A DNA stretch of 64,000 nt from Pelomonas sp047654785 (GTDB lineage: Bacteria > Pseudomonadota > Gammaproteobacteria > Burkholderiales > Burkholderiaceae_C). The notes beneath the pieces were generated by a model. That model was not told the DNA's origin, searched no databases, and worked only from the letters and a program-made list of their open reading frames with translations. The stretch is taken from contig NZ_JASGKQ010000002.1 in the NCBI RefSeq assembly GCF_047654785.1, positions 62,001 through 126,000 of the forward strand, written 5' to 3'. The position numbers and the translations under genes are program-made. Below, one piece after another: positions 10,993-19,481 of the stretch. Numbering within the stretch: the stretch's first letter is position 1; each line of letters starts with the position of its first letter.

Positions 10993-12051
10993 ATGTCCAC
11001 GCCCTCCGCTCCGCGCTCCTGGCTCTCCTGCGACTGGTCGCAGTGGCTCTACCCCGGTCCGCGCCGCGTCTTCACGCCCGACGAGATGGCGCGCGCCGGC
11101 ATGCAGCCCTGGCCGAAAGGCATGGACCAGTACCTCTACGTCAACCTCATCCTGCTGCTGGCCGTCACCACACAGGCCCAGCGGCAGTTCGCGTGGATGT
11201 GGCCGGCCGTGCTGGGCCTGGGCTGGCTGGCGCTGGCCGTGGCGCGCTGGCTGTGGCGCTCGCCCACGGCGCGGCGGCTGAACCTGGCCTGCTATATCGC
11301 CGGCTTCGTCGTGGCCGGCGCGGGCGTGCTGGCCGTCAAGTCCGGCTGGCGCGACGAGACACGGGCCCAACTGCCGTTGGCGCTGGCCATCATGACCTCG
11401 GTGCTGTTCGCCTGGTGGCTGCTGACGCTGTTCCGCGTCCAGCAGATCGAAGCCCGCCTGCGCGAACTGGCCGACCAGGACGCCGCGCTGCGCCTGTCCA
11501 CGCGCCTGGCCGCCGCGCAGATCCAGCCGCATTTCCTGTTCAACACGCTGGCCTCGCTGCAGCACTGGGTGGACACCGGCGATGCCCGCGCCGCGCCGCT
11601 GCTGCGCGACTTCACGGCCTATCTGCGCGCGACGCTGCCGATGTTCGAGCGCGAGCTGCAGCCGCTGGCCGACGAGGTCGGCATGGTGCGGCGCTACCTG
11701 GCCATCATGCAGGCGCGGCTGGGTGCGCGGCTGAGCTTCGCGATCGACGTGCCCGAGGGCCTGGACGCCACACTGCCGCCCGGCCTGCTGCTGACGCTGG
11801 TGGAGAACGCCATCGCCCATGGCATCGAGCCGCAGCTGCGCGGCGGCCACGTCGGCATCGCCGCGCGACGCGACGCGGGCCGCCTCGTGCTGACCGTGCG
11901 CGACGACGGCGCCGGCCTCGCGCCCGGCTGGACCGAGGGCGTCGGCCTGGCCAACACGCGCCGCCGGCTGCTGAGCGCCTTTCCCGCCGCCACGCTGACC
12001 CTCGCCGACGCCGCCCCCGGCTGCACCGCCACCCTGACCCTGCCCGACTGA
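10993..12051 (+). CDS. LytS/YehU-type sensor histidine kinase
   Basis: A 352-residue membrane sensor kinase of the His_kinase (LytS/AlgZ) class. Three to four hydrophobic segments fill residues about 45-150, followed by a short coiled linker. The phosphoacceptor region QIQPHFLFNTLASLQHW has the conserved His at residue 180, followed by an HATPase domain with the N-box LLLTLVENAIAHGIEPQ and the G-box RDDGAGLAP. No large extracytoplasmic sensor domain is visible, so the signal is probably sensed in or near the membrane. Its partner response regulator gene follows two bases after the stop, so the pair is co-transcribed. Confidence 0.9.
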   Translation: MSTPSAPRSWLSCDWSQWLYPGPRRVFTPDEMARAGMQPWPKGMDQYLYVNLILLLAVTTQAQRQFAWMWPAVLGLGWLALAVARWLWRSPTARRLNLACYIAGFVVAGAGVLAVKSGWRDETRAQLPLALAIMTSVLFAWWLLTLFRVQQIEARLRELADQDAALRLSTRLAAAQIQPHFLFNTLASLQHWVDTGDARAAPLLRDFTAYLRATLPMFERELQPLADEVGMVRRYLAIMQARLGARLSFAIDVPEGLDATLPPGLLLTLVENAIAHGIEPQLRGGHVGIAARRDAGRLVLTVRDDGAGLAPGWTEGVGLANTRRRLLSAFPAATLTLADAAPGCTATLTLPD

Positions 12052-12053
12052 CC

Positions 12054-12824
12054 ATGCCCACCCCCTTCACCGCGCTGATCGCCGACGACGAGGACGCCCC
12101 CCGCGAACAGCTGCGCGCCGCGCTGGCGCGCCTGTGGCCCGAGCTGGACCTCGTGGCCGCCAGCGCCAACGGCGCCGAAGCCTGGGACGACTGCCTGGCC
12201 CATGAGCCCGACATCGCCTTCCTCGACATCCGCATGCCGGGCCTCACCGGGCTGGAGGTGGCGCGCCGCCTGGCCGCGCTGGCCGCGCCGCCGCTGATCG
12301 TCTTCGTCACCGCCTTCGACGACCATGCCCTCGCCGCCTTCGATGCCGGCGCGGTGGACTATGTGCTCAAGCCCGTAGACGACATCCGCCTCGCCCAGGC
12401 GCTGGCGCGGCTGCGCGCGCGGCTCGCGCAGGCCGCCCCCGCGCCGGACGCCGCCGCGCTGCAGCAGTTGCTGGCCCGGCTCGCACCGCCGCCGCGCCCG
12501 GCGCCGCGGCCCATCCAGGCCGGCGTGGGCCGCGAGGTGCACCTGATCCCCGCCGACGAGGTCATCTACTTCGAGGCCGACCAGCGCTACACCCGCGTCG
12601 TGCACCACGGCGGCGAGGCGCTGATCCGCACGCCGCTGCGCGAGCTGCTGACCCAGCTGGACCCGGAGCAGTTCTGGCAGATCCACCGCAGCGTGCTCGT
12701 CAACAGCCGCTGCATCGCCCGCGCGGTGCGCGTGGACGAAGGCAGCATGGTGCTCACGCTGCGCGGGCGCGACGACAGGCTGCCGGTATCGCGCCAGTTC
12801 CAGGCGCTGTTCAAGGGGCAGTGA
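12054..12824 (+). CDS. LytTR-family response regulator
   Basis: A 256-residue regulator. The receiver domain (residues 6-125) has the acidic pocket ADDED, phosphoacceptor Asp58 in IAFLDIRMPG, and the conserved Lys in YVLKPVDD. A proline/alanine linker leads to a LytTR DNA-binding domain (about 158-255) with VHLIPADEVIYFEADQRYTR and the characteristic FWQIHRSVLVNSR. LytTR proteins bind imperfect direct repeats upstream of target promoters. Its gene follows the cognate kinase immediately. The Fic gene 92 bp downstream on the same strand is a possible but unproven target. Confidence 0.92.
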   Translation: MPTPFTALIADDEDAPREQLRAALARLWPELDLVAASANGAEAWDDCLAHEPDIAFLDIRMPGLTGLEVARRLAALAAPPLIVFVTAFDDHALAAFDAGAVDYVLKPVDDIRLAQALARLRARLAQAAPAPDAAALQQLLARLAPPPRPAPRPIQAGVGREVHLIPADEVIYFEADQRYTRVVHHGGEALIRTPLRELLTQLDPEQFWQIHRSVLVNSRCIARAVRVDEGSMVLTLRGRDDRLPVSRQFQALFKGQ

Positions 12825-12915
12825 CCTGGCGCTTCCAGGTTCGCAAAAACATCCGCACCACATAGATAAAAGTGTTTCAATTCAACGGAATGAACAACCT
12901 TTCAGGTACGCAAAT

Positions 12916-14124
12916 TTGCCTGCACTCTATAACGCGCCACACCCGTTCGAGCCGCTGCTGCCGCGCGAAAGCGCGCTGGAGCCGCTGCTGGCCCAGGCCC
13001 ATGACCTGAGCACCGCCGCGCTGGCCCTGGTGGGCCGGCCCATGCCCGACGAGCTGCGCGGGCTGCTGCGGGCAATGAACTCCTACTACTCCAACCGCAT
13101 TGAGGGCCAGCACACCCGGCCGCTCGAACTCGAGCAGGCGCTGCGGCACGACTTCTCGGCCGACGCCCGGCTGGCCGCCCGCCAGCGCCTGGCGCTGGCC
13201 CACATCGACGCCGAAGCCGCGCTGGAGCCCCGCTTCGTCGGCGACGGCGGCCTGCACGCCCTCTACACCCAGGCCGGGCTGAGCGCGCTGCACCGCGAGC
13301 TGTTCGCGCGCCTGCCCGACGCCGACCAGCGCACCGACGAAGGCCAGGCCATCACGCCCGGCGCGCTGCGCACCCGTGAAGTGCAGGTGGGCCGCCATGT
13401 GGCGCCGCAGGCCAGCAGCCTGCCCGGGCTGATCACGCGCTGGGGCCAGGCCTATTCGGGCGTGCGCCGCGGCGAGGCCACGCTGGTGGCGCTGGCGGCC
13501 GCGCACCAGCGGCTGGGCTGGATCCACCCCTTCGTCGACGGCAATGGCCGCGTGATGCGGCTGCACACCCACCTGGCCCTGGGCGCGCTGGGCTACACGC
13601 GCGGCTTGTGGTCGCCGCTGCGGGGCTTTGCGCGCAGCGTGGACCGCTACTACGGCCTGATCGCCGCCGCCGACGAGCCGCGCCGGGGCGACCTGGACGG
13701 CCGCGGCAATCTCAGCGAGGCCGCGCTGGTGGACTGGATCGCCTATGTGCTGGACACCTGCCTCGACCAGGTGCGCTTCATGGCCGGGCTGCTGCAGCTG
13801 CCCGACATGGAAGGCCGCCTGGCCGCCTGCCTCAACTTCGAGCAAACCTCGCGCAAGAGCGGCGTGCGCATCGAGGCGCTGCGGCCGCTGCACTACCTGT
13901 TCCTGAGCGGCACGGCGCTGGAGCGCGGCGAGTTCAAACGCATGACGGGCCTGGGCGAGCGCACCGCCGTGAACCTGCTGGGCGCGCTGCTCAAACGCGG
14001 CCTGCTGGCCAGCGACTCACCGCAGGGCCGCGTGCGCTTCGGCCTGCCGCTGCATGCGCTGCGCTTCTACTTCCCGGCGCTGTGGCCGGAAGCCGAGGCG
14101 GACGTCGCGCAGGCCGGCGGCTGA
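12916..14124 (+). CDS. Fic-domain protein with N-terminal inhibitory motif
   Basis: A 402-residue Fic protein, likely an AMP-transferase modifying hydroxyl side chains of target proteins. The catalytic motif HPFVDGNGR is at residues 204-212. The N-terminal helix carries SNRIEG at 59-64, fitting the (S/T)xxxE(G/N) inhibitory motif, which places it in the intramolecularly inhibited class II. The C-terminal 120 residues look like a winged-helix domain (LGERTAVNLLGALLKRGLLASD). The start used is TTG with AGG about ten bases upstream; no in-frame ATG or GTG is available nearby. The upstream spacer (12825-12915) is AT-rich for this genome. Its target protein is unknown. Confidence 0.87.
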   Translation: MPALYNAPHPFEPLLPRESALEPLLAQAHDLSTAALALVGRPMPDELRGLLRAMNSYYSNRIEGQHTRPLELEQALRHDFSADARLAARQRLALAHIDAEAALEPRFVGDGGLHALYTQAGLSALHRELFARLPDADQRTDEGQAITPGALRTREVQVGRHVAPQASSLPGLITRWGQAYSGVRRGEATLVALAAAHQRLGWIHPFVDGNGRVMRLHTHLALGALGYTRGLWSPLRGFARSVDRYYGLIAAADEPRRGDLDGRGNLSEAALVDWIAYVLDTCLDQVRFMAGLLQLPDMEGRLAACLNFEQTSRKSGVRIEALRPLHYLFLSGTALERGEFKRMTGLGERTAVNLLGALLKRGLLASDSPQGRVRFGLPLHALRFYFPALWPEAEADVAQAGG

Positions 14125-14126
14125 AT

Positions 14127-14795
14127 TCACCCCACCGGCCGCTCGCTCTCCTGCGCCGCGATCACCGCCTCGCGCCACAGCCGCGCCGGGATGAAGGTGC
14201 GCAGCTGCTCCATCGCCTTGGCGATCAGCGCCGGATGCAGGCCATGGTCCAGGTGGGGCAGCAGGTCGGCCGTCACGTCGGCGCCCAGCGCCACCAGCGC
14301 CTGCGCGGCGTCCACCACGTGGCGGTACGGAAAGCGCTGGTCCGCCAGGCCGTGCAGCAGGTGCACGCAGACCTCCTGCGGCGCATGCCCGGGGCGCGAC
14401 AGATAGCCGCCGGCAAACGCCAGCACGCGGCCCGCCAGCGCCGGCTCGGCCTGCACCGCCTCCAGCGCCAGCAGCGCGCCGTCGCCCACGCCGGCCAGCG
14501 CCACGCGCTGCCAGGGCAACTCCAGCCGGGCCGCCTCCAAGCGCAGGCGCTCGACCAGTGGCGGCAGCGCGGCGGCCAGGCCGTCCGGGCTGGGCGCCTC
14601 GCCGGCCCACCAGCGGCAGCGCCCCTCGGCATCGCGCAGCGGTGGGCGCAGCTGCAGCGCCATGGCCTGCGGATACTGGGCCTGCAGCGCCGCGGCCAGC
14701 GGCGCCAGCGTGTCGGGGCCGTCGGGGGCCAGGCCGCCGTCGGGCAGCAGCACGAACAGCAGGTCGGCCGGCTGCGGATCAAGGGCTTCGGTCAT
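14127..14795 (-). CDS. YpfH-like carboxylesterase homologue lacking the nucleophile
   Basis: A 222-residue protein with the fold signature of small phospholipase/carboxylesterase proteins. The strand leading to the nucleophile elbow reads VALAGVGDGALLALE, where active relatives have GxSxG. The nucleophile position is Gly, with Asp next to it. The acid region (LLHGLADQRFPYRHV) and the late histidine region (HLDHGLHP) are kept. It is therefore either a pseudo-hydrolase or uses another residue. Its gene converges with the Fic gene (2-bp gap), and its start region faces pbpC on the other strand. Codon use matches the neighbouring core genes, so decay looks unlikely. Confidence 0.7.
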   Translation of the reverse strand: MTEALDPQPADLLFVLLPDGGLAPDGPDTLAPLAAALQAQYPQAMALQLRPPLRDAEGRCRWWAGEAPSPDGLAAALPPLVERLRLEAARLELPWQRVALAGVGDGALLALEAVQAEPALAGRVLAFAGGYLSRPGHAPQEVCVHLLHGLADQRFPYRHVVDAAQALVALGADVTADLLPHLDHGLHPALIAKAMEQLRTFIPARLWREAVIAAQESERPVG

Positions 14796-14911
14796 GGCCG
14801 GATTGTCGGCCCACCCCCACCAAAGCCCCCCAAAATCGAAACGCGGCACGCCAGCGCGGCAGCAACGCCTCCCGCCCCCGGCCGCACCCACCCAAGCGGG
14901 AATCCCCATCC

Positions 14912-17308
14912 ATGAAGGCCGGCAAGCCCGCGCAACCCCATCGCCCGTCCCGCCTGCGCCGCGCCGAACTGGCCCTGGCCGGGCTGCTGCTGCTCGTCCT
15001 TGCGCTGGACCTCGCATTCCCGCTGCCCCGGCCCGCCGCCACCTCGCCGACGCTGACGGTGCTGGCCGCCGACGGCACGCCGCTGCGCAGCTGGGCCGGC
15101 GACGACGGCGCCCAGCGCCAGCCGACCACGCCCGACGCCCTGTCGCCGCGCTACCTGGAGGCGCTGCTGGCCTACGAGGACCGCGCGTTCTACTGGCACC
15201 CGGGCGTCAACCCGGTGGCGCTGGCGCGGGCCGCCTGGCAGTGGGCGCGGCAGGGGCGCATCGTGTCCGGCGGCTCCACGCTGACGATGCAGGTGGCGCG
15301 CCTGGTCGACGGCCGGGCCGCCGGGCGCAGCATCCCCGCCAAGCTGCGCCAGATCGCCCGCGCGCTGCAGCTGGAGCTGCACCTGAGCAAGCGCGAGATC
15401 CTGTCGCTCTACGTCAACCTCGCGCCCATGGGCGGCCCGCTGCAGGGCGTGGAGACGGCCAGCCGCGCCTACCTGGGCAAGAGCGCGGCGGAGCTCTCGC
15501 AGGCCGAGGCCGCGCTGCTCGTCGCGCTGCCGCAGTCGCCCACGCGGCTGCGGCCGGACCGCGCCGTGCAGGCTGCCCAGGCCGCCCGCGACAAGGTGCT
15601 CGCGCGCATGCAGGCGCTGGGCGTCTGGCGCGCCACCGACGTGGCCGACGCCCGGCTGGAGCGCGTCTTCGCGCCGCCGCTGCGCGCGCGCTGGCTGGCG
15701 CCGCTGGCGGCCGAGCGGCTGCGCCAGCAGGCCCGCCGCCGCGGCGAGGCGCCCGCCTTCATCCAGACCACGCTGGACGCCGCGCTGCAGGCCCGCCTGG
15801 AGCAGCTGCTGGCGGACCGCCTCCACACGCTGCCCGACGCCGCGTCCCTGGCCGCGCTGGTGGTGGACAACCGCACGCTGGCGGTGCACGGCTACGCCGG
15901 CTCGGCGGACTTCACCGACGCCCGCCGCGGCGCGCACGTGGACATGGTGCGCCGCCTGCGCTCGCCCGGCTCCACGCTCAAGCCCTTCCTGTACGCGATG
16001 GCGCTGGACGAGGGCCTCGTCCACTCCGAGAGCCTGCTCATCGACGCGCCGCAGAACTTCGGCGGCTATGCGCCGGGCAACTTCCAGGCGGACTTCTCCG
16101 GGCCGGTCAGCGTCAGCGAGGCCCTGCAGCGCTCGCTCAACGTGCCCGCCGTGGACCTGCTGGAACGCCTCGGCCCCGAGCGCTTCGCCGGCCGGCTGCG
16201 GCATGCGGGCGTCAGGCTGCGCATGGCGGCCGACGCGGCGCCCAACCTGAGCCTCATCCTCGGCGGCGGCAGCACCTCGCTGGAGGAGCTCGTCGGCGCC
16301 TACACGGCGCTCGCGCGCGGCGGCCTCGCCGGGCGGCCGCGGCTGCTGCCGGACGAGCCCGTCCGCGAGGCCCGGCTGATGAGCGAGGGCGCGGCCTTCA
16401 TCGTGCGCGAGATCCTGGAGCACGGCGGCCGCCCCGGCAGCCCGTTCCGCGAGGGCAGCCAGCGCGTCGCGTGGAAGACCGGCACGAGCTTCGGCTTCCG
16501 CGACGCCTGGGCGCTGGGCGTCACGGACCGCTACACCTTCGGCGTCTGGGTCGGCCGGCCCGACGGCACGCCCAACCCCGGCCACTTCGGCGCCAACACG
16601 GCGGCCCCGCTGCTGCGCGACCTCGCCGCCGCGCTCGGCCCCGAGGGCGCGTCCCCCCAGGCCCGCCAGCAGCTCGCCCCGCGCCGCCAGCCCGCCAGCG
16701 TGCGCGCCGTGCCCATCTGCTGGCCGCTGGGCGCAGCGCAGGCCGAGACCCCGCCCGGCCACTGCCTGCAGCGCCGCAGCGCCTGGACGCTGGACGGCGC
16801 CACGCCGCCCACGCTGCCCGACCGGCTGCGGCCCGCCGCCGGCCTCGTCGAAGCCGCATGGACCGACGGCGCCGAACGCGTGGCCCCCGGCTGCCTGCGC
16901 CACGCCGGGCGCACCACCCGGCACGACGTCGCCCGCTGGCCGACGCTGCTGCTGCCCTTCCTCGACCCCGCGCTGCGCGACCCCGTGGACCGGCTGCCCT
17001 GGCGCCCCGGCTGCGCGCCGGCCACGCCGCAGGGCGGTGCGCTGCGCATCGTCGGCCTGGAGCCCGGCAGCGTGCTGCGCGCCGCGCCGGGCCAGCGGCA
17101 GATCCCGCTGCGCGTGCAGGCCGTGGGCGCCCGCGCCGGGCTGACCTGGCTGCTGGACGGCCAGTTCGCCGGCGGCAGCGACCGGCCCGACGCGGTGCAG
17201 CGCCTCACGCTCAGCCGCGACGGCGCCCATGCGCTGACCGCGCTGGACGGCCAGGGCCGCTGGGCGCGCGTGGACTTCGAGGTGCGGGTGCCGCCGCCGC
17301 TTCGTTAA
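14912..17308 (+). CDS. pbpC: Penicillin-binding protein 1C (peptidoglycan glycosyltransferase/transpeptidase)
   Basis: A 798-residue class A penicillin-binding protein of the PBP1C type. After a short cytoplasmic tail there is one membrane anchor (LALAGLLLLVLALDLAF). A GT51 glycosyltransferase domain follows, with the catalytic motif YEDRAFYWHPGVN and GGSTLTMQVARL. The transpeptidase domain has SxxK at Ser354 (GSTLKPF), a SLN triad motif and KTGTS at Lys522. The C-terminus is a PBP1C-type domain of about 120 residues. The start is the ATG before MKAGKPAQ; longer upstream reading has no membrane logic. The alpha-2-macroglobulin gene that often accompanies pbpC is absent. Confidence 0.92.
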   Translation: MKAGKPAQPHRPSRLRRAELALAGLLLLVLALDLAFPLPRPAATSPTLTVLAADGTPLRSWAGDDGAQRQPTTPDALSPRYLEALLAYEDRAFYWHPGVNPVALARAAWQWARQGRIVSGGSTLTMQVARLVDGRAAGRSIPAKLRQIARALQLELHLSKREILSLYVNLAPMGGPLQGVETASRAYLGKSAAELSQAEAALLVALPQSPTRLRPDRAVQAAQAARDKVLARMQALGVWRATDVADARLERVFAPPLRARWLAPLAAERLRQQARRRGEAPAFIQTTLDAALQARLEQLLADRLHTLPDAASLAALVVDNRTLAVHGYAGSADFTDARRGAHVDMVRRLRSPGSTLKPFLYAMALDEGLVHSESLLIDAPQNFGGYAPGNFQADFSGPVSVSEALQRSLNVPAVDLLERLGPERFAGRLRHAGVRLRMAADAAPNLSLILGGGSTSLEELVGAYTALARGGLAGRPRLLPDEPVREARLMSEGAAFIVREILEHGGRPGSPFREGSQRVAWKTGTSFGFRDAWALGVTDRYTFGVWVGRPDGTPNPGHFGANTAAPLLRDLAAALGPEGASPQARQQLAPRRQPASVRAVPICWPLGAAQAETPPGHCLQRRSAWTLDGATPPTLPDRLRPAAGLVEAAWTDGAERVAPGCLRHAGRTTRHDVARWPTLLLPFLDPALRDPVDRLPWRPGCAPATPQGGALRIVGLEPGSVLRAAPGQRQIPLRVQAVGARAGLTWLLDGQFAGGSDRPDAVQRLTLSRDGAHALTALDGQGRWARVDFEVRVPPPLR

Positions 17309-17338
17309 GCTGCCGCCACCCCCGCAGGACATGACGCC

Positions 17339-18115
17339 ATGAACGAATCCCTGATCTGGATGCTGGCCGGCCTTTTCGCCGCCGGTGTCGCCGCCTTCCT
17401 GCTGTGGCTGGGCCGCCGCCGGCAGCAACGCGCGCGCGCCGCCGCCGCGCAGCGCGAGGCCCAGCGCCTGGCGCTGGAGCAGGCCGAGCACGCCGCCCGC
17501 GCGCAGCGCGAGGCCGCCGCCCAGGCGCTGGCGGCCGAACGGGCCCGCGCCGAGGCCGAGGCCCAGGCCGCCCGCGATGCCGAAGCGCGCGCCGAAACCG
17601 CACGGCAGGCCGAGGCCCGCCAGGCCGCCGAGCGCGAGGCTGCCGAACGCCTGGCCCGCGACCAGGCCCTGCGCGACGCCGAGGCCCGGGCCGCCGCCGT
17701 CCCCGCCGCCGCGGCGCCCACCCGCGAGCTGCGCGCCGACGAGACCCTGGTGCTGGTCGCCGACGACTCCAAGATCGTGCGCGTCAAGATCAGCCGCCTG
17801 CTGGCGGCCCAGGGCTACCGCGTGGCGCTGGCCGACAGCGGCGAACAGGCGCTCGCGCTGCTGGCCGCCGAGCGCCCGCACCTGCTGATCACCGACGTCG
17901 AGATGCCCGGCATCGACGGCTTCGAGCTGACCCGCCAGGTGCGCGCCACGCCGGCCACGGCCACGCTGCCGGTGGTCATGATCACCTCGTCCGACGACAA
18001 GCACGACGAAGCCCGCGCGGCCGGCGTCACGCAGCTGCTGGGCAAGCCCTACCCGGAGGAAGCGCTGGTCGCCGCCATCGAGCAGGCGCGCCTGGCCGTG
18101 CACCTGCCGGCCTGA
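17339..18115 (+). CDS. Membrane-anchored response regulator with Ala/Arg/Glu coiled coil
   Basis: A 258-residue protein with an unusual plan. A single N-terminal membrane helix (residues 4-24) is followed by about 100 residues of charged, alanine-rich helix that should form a long coiled coil, then a C-terminal receiver domain. The receiver has VLVADDSKIVR, the phosphoacceptor Asp in LLITDVEMPGIDGF, MITSSDD and the conserved Lys in LGKPYPEE. There is no output domain, so phosphorylation may alter interactions at the membrane, as in CheY-like proteins. No kinase gene is adjacent. Confidence 0.8.
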   Translation: MNESLIWMLAGLFAAGVAAFLLWLGRRRQQRARAAAAQREAQRLALEQAEHAARAQREAAAQALAAERARAEAEAQAARDAEARAETARQAEARQAAEREAAERLARDQALRDAEARAAAVPAAAAPTRELRADETLVLVADDSKIVRVKISRLLAAQGYRVALADSGEQALALLAAERPHLLITDVEMPGIDGFELTRQVRATPATATLPVVMITSSDDKHDEARAAGVTQLLGKPYPEEALVAAIEQARLAVHLPA

Positions 18116-18153
18116 TCCCTCCCCCCCCCGAAGCCACCGCCGCGAGCCCGCCC

Positions 18154-18585
18154 ATGCGCCCCTTCCTGATCGCCGCCCTGGCCCTGGCCGCCGCCACAGC
18201 CCAGGCCAGCTCCACCGCCACCTCGTCCGCCGCCGACGCCGGCTCGTCCGCGTCGGGCAGCGTGTCCGACTCCCTGCAGGCCTCCTCCGGCAGCAGCACC
18301 GGCGGCGACAAGCGCGCCGAAGGCCGCTACCGCGTCACCGACGTGGCCCAGGCCGACGCCGGCCGGCTGCGCCTGACGCTGGACCGCCCCGGCGCCGCGC
18401 CCGTCCAGCTGACGCTGCCGCGGCAGGCGCTGGCCGCGCGCGCCGTCCACGTGGGCGACGAGGTGCAGGCCACGCCGCAGCCCTATGGCGTGGCCTTCGC
18501 GCACGCCGACACCGGCCAGGCCTTCTACCTGGTGCTGGAAGACGCCTGGCACCGCGAGCTGGCGGCCCGCCCCGTCGGCCCTTGA
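18154..18585 (+). CDS. Small exported protein of unknown function
   Basis: A 143-residue protein with a signal peptide (MRPFLIAALALAAATAQA), then a Ser/Ala/Gly-rich low-complexity stretch (about residues 19-50), then a compact domain of about 90 residues with beta character (GRYRVTDVAQADAGRLRLTL, FYLVLEDAWHREL). I do not recognise the domain. Its stop overlaps the TTG start of the following DUF2145 gene, so the two are probably co-translated. The upstream spacer contains a run of nine C residues (18121-18129). Confidence 0.65.
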   Translation: MRPFLIAALALAAATAQASSTATSSAADAGSSASGSVSDSLQASSGSSTGGDKRAEGRYRVTDVAQADAGRLRLTLDRPGAAPVQLTLPRQALAARAVHVGDEVQATPQPYGVAFAHADTGQAFYLVLEDAWHRELAARPVGP

Positions 18586-19466
18586 GCGCGGCCCGCGCGC
18601 TGCTCGCGGCCATGCTGCTGGCCGCCACCGGCGCCGCCCGCGCCGGCCTGCCGCGCGGCTGCGAGCGCCCGCCCGACGTCAGTGCCGCGCAGCAGCACCG
18701 CCTGCTGCGCTTCGCCGCCCTCGTGCGCGAGACGCTGGCCGCCTCGGGCGCGCAGGCCGCGCTGGTGGCGCGCTCCGGCACCGACCTGTCGCGCCTGGGC
18801 CTGCGCTACTCGCACGCCGCCGTCGCCCTGCCCGACGGCCTGGGCTCGCCCTGGGCCGTGCGCCAGCTCTACTACGCCTGCGCCGAGGGCGTGCCGCGGC
18901 TGTTCGACCAGGGCCTGGCCGGCTTCGTCGCCGGCACCGACGACGTGCGCGTGGGCTACGTCAGCCTGCTGCTGCTGCCGCCCGACGCCGCCGCGCCGCT
19001 GGCCGCCGCGGCACTCGACGAGCCGCTGGCGCTGGCGCTGCTGAACGCCCGCTACAGCGCCAACGCCTACCCGTTCAGCACCCGCTTCCAGAACTGCAAC
19101 CAGTGGCTGGCCGAGCTGCTGGCCGCCGCCGCCGGCGGCGCCCGCACGCGCGCCGCGGCCCAGGCCTGGCTGCGCGGCGCCGGCTATGCGCCCGAGCCGG
19201 TGCGCGTGCCGCCGTGGCTGCTGCTGGCCGGCCACCTCGTGCCCTGGCTGCACTTCGGCGACCACCCGGCCGGGCAGCTGGACGCCGGCCTGGTGCAGAC
19301 CAGCCTGCCCGCCGCGCTGGACGCCTTCGCGCTCGCCCGCTGGCCGGGCGCGCGCCGCGTGGAGCTGTGCCACGGCCCGCACGGCCTGCTGCGGCGCGAC
19401 GGCGGCCCGCCGCTGGCCGACGGCTGCGTGCCGCAGCCCGGCGACCGCGTGCTGCCGACCGACTGA
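18582..19466 (+). CDS. DUF2145 family exported protein
   Basis: A 294-residue protein with a signal peptide (ALLAAMLLAATGAARA) and the body of the DUF2145 family (RSGTDLSRLGLRYSHAAVAL, VRQLYYACAEGVPRLFDQGL, NAYPFSTRFQNCNQWLAELL). The preserved His, Cys and Asn around RYSHA and QNCNQW suggest a papain-like (NlpC/P60-related) arrangement, but that is inference. The start is TTG, overlapping the previous stop (TTGA), and opens directly into the signal peptide. Molecular role is unknown. Confidence 0.78.
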   Translation: MSAARALLAAMLLAATGAARAGLPRGCERPPDVSAAQQHRLLRFAALVRETLAASGAQAALVARSGTDLSRLGLRYSHAAVALPDGLGSPWAVRQLYYACAEGVPRLFDQGLAGFVAGTDDVRVGYVSLLLLPPDAAAPLAAAALDEPLALALLNARYSANAYPFSTRFQNCNQWLAELLAAAAGGARTRAAAQAWLRGAGYAPEPVRVPPWLLLAGHLVPWLHFGDHPAGQLDAGLVQTSLPAALDAFALARWPGARRVELCHGPHGLLRRDGGPPLADGCVPQPGDRVLPTD

Positions 19467-19481
19467 CGAGACAATGCCGCC

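Noticed and set aside
14792..18103. 1103-residue open frame on the minus strand opposite pbpC
   Set aside because: It is His/Arg/Gly/Ala-rich nonsense typical of antisense frames in high-GC genes; pbpC and the response regulator on the plus strand are clear.
18121..18129. Run of nine C residues as a phase-variation switch
   Set aside because: It lies in a spacer between genes rather than in a frame or between -35 and -10 elements, and the genome is C-rich; no evidence of switching.
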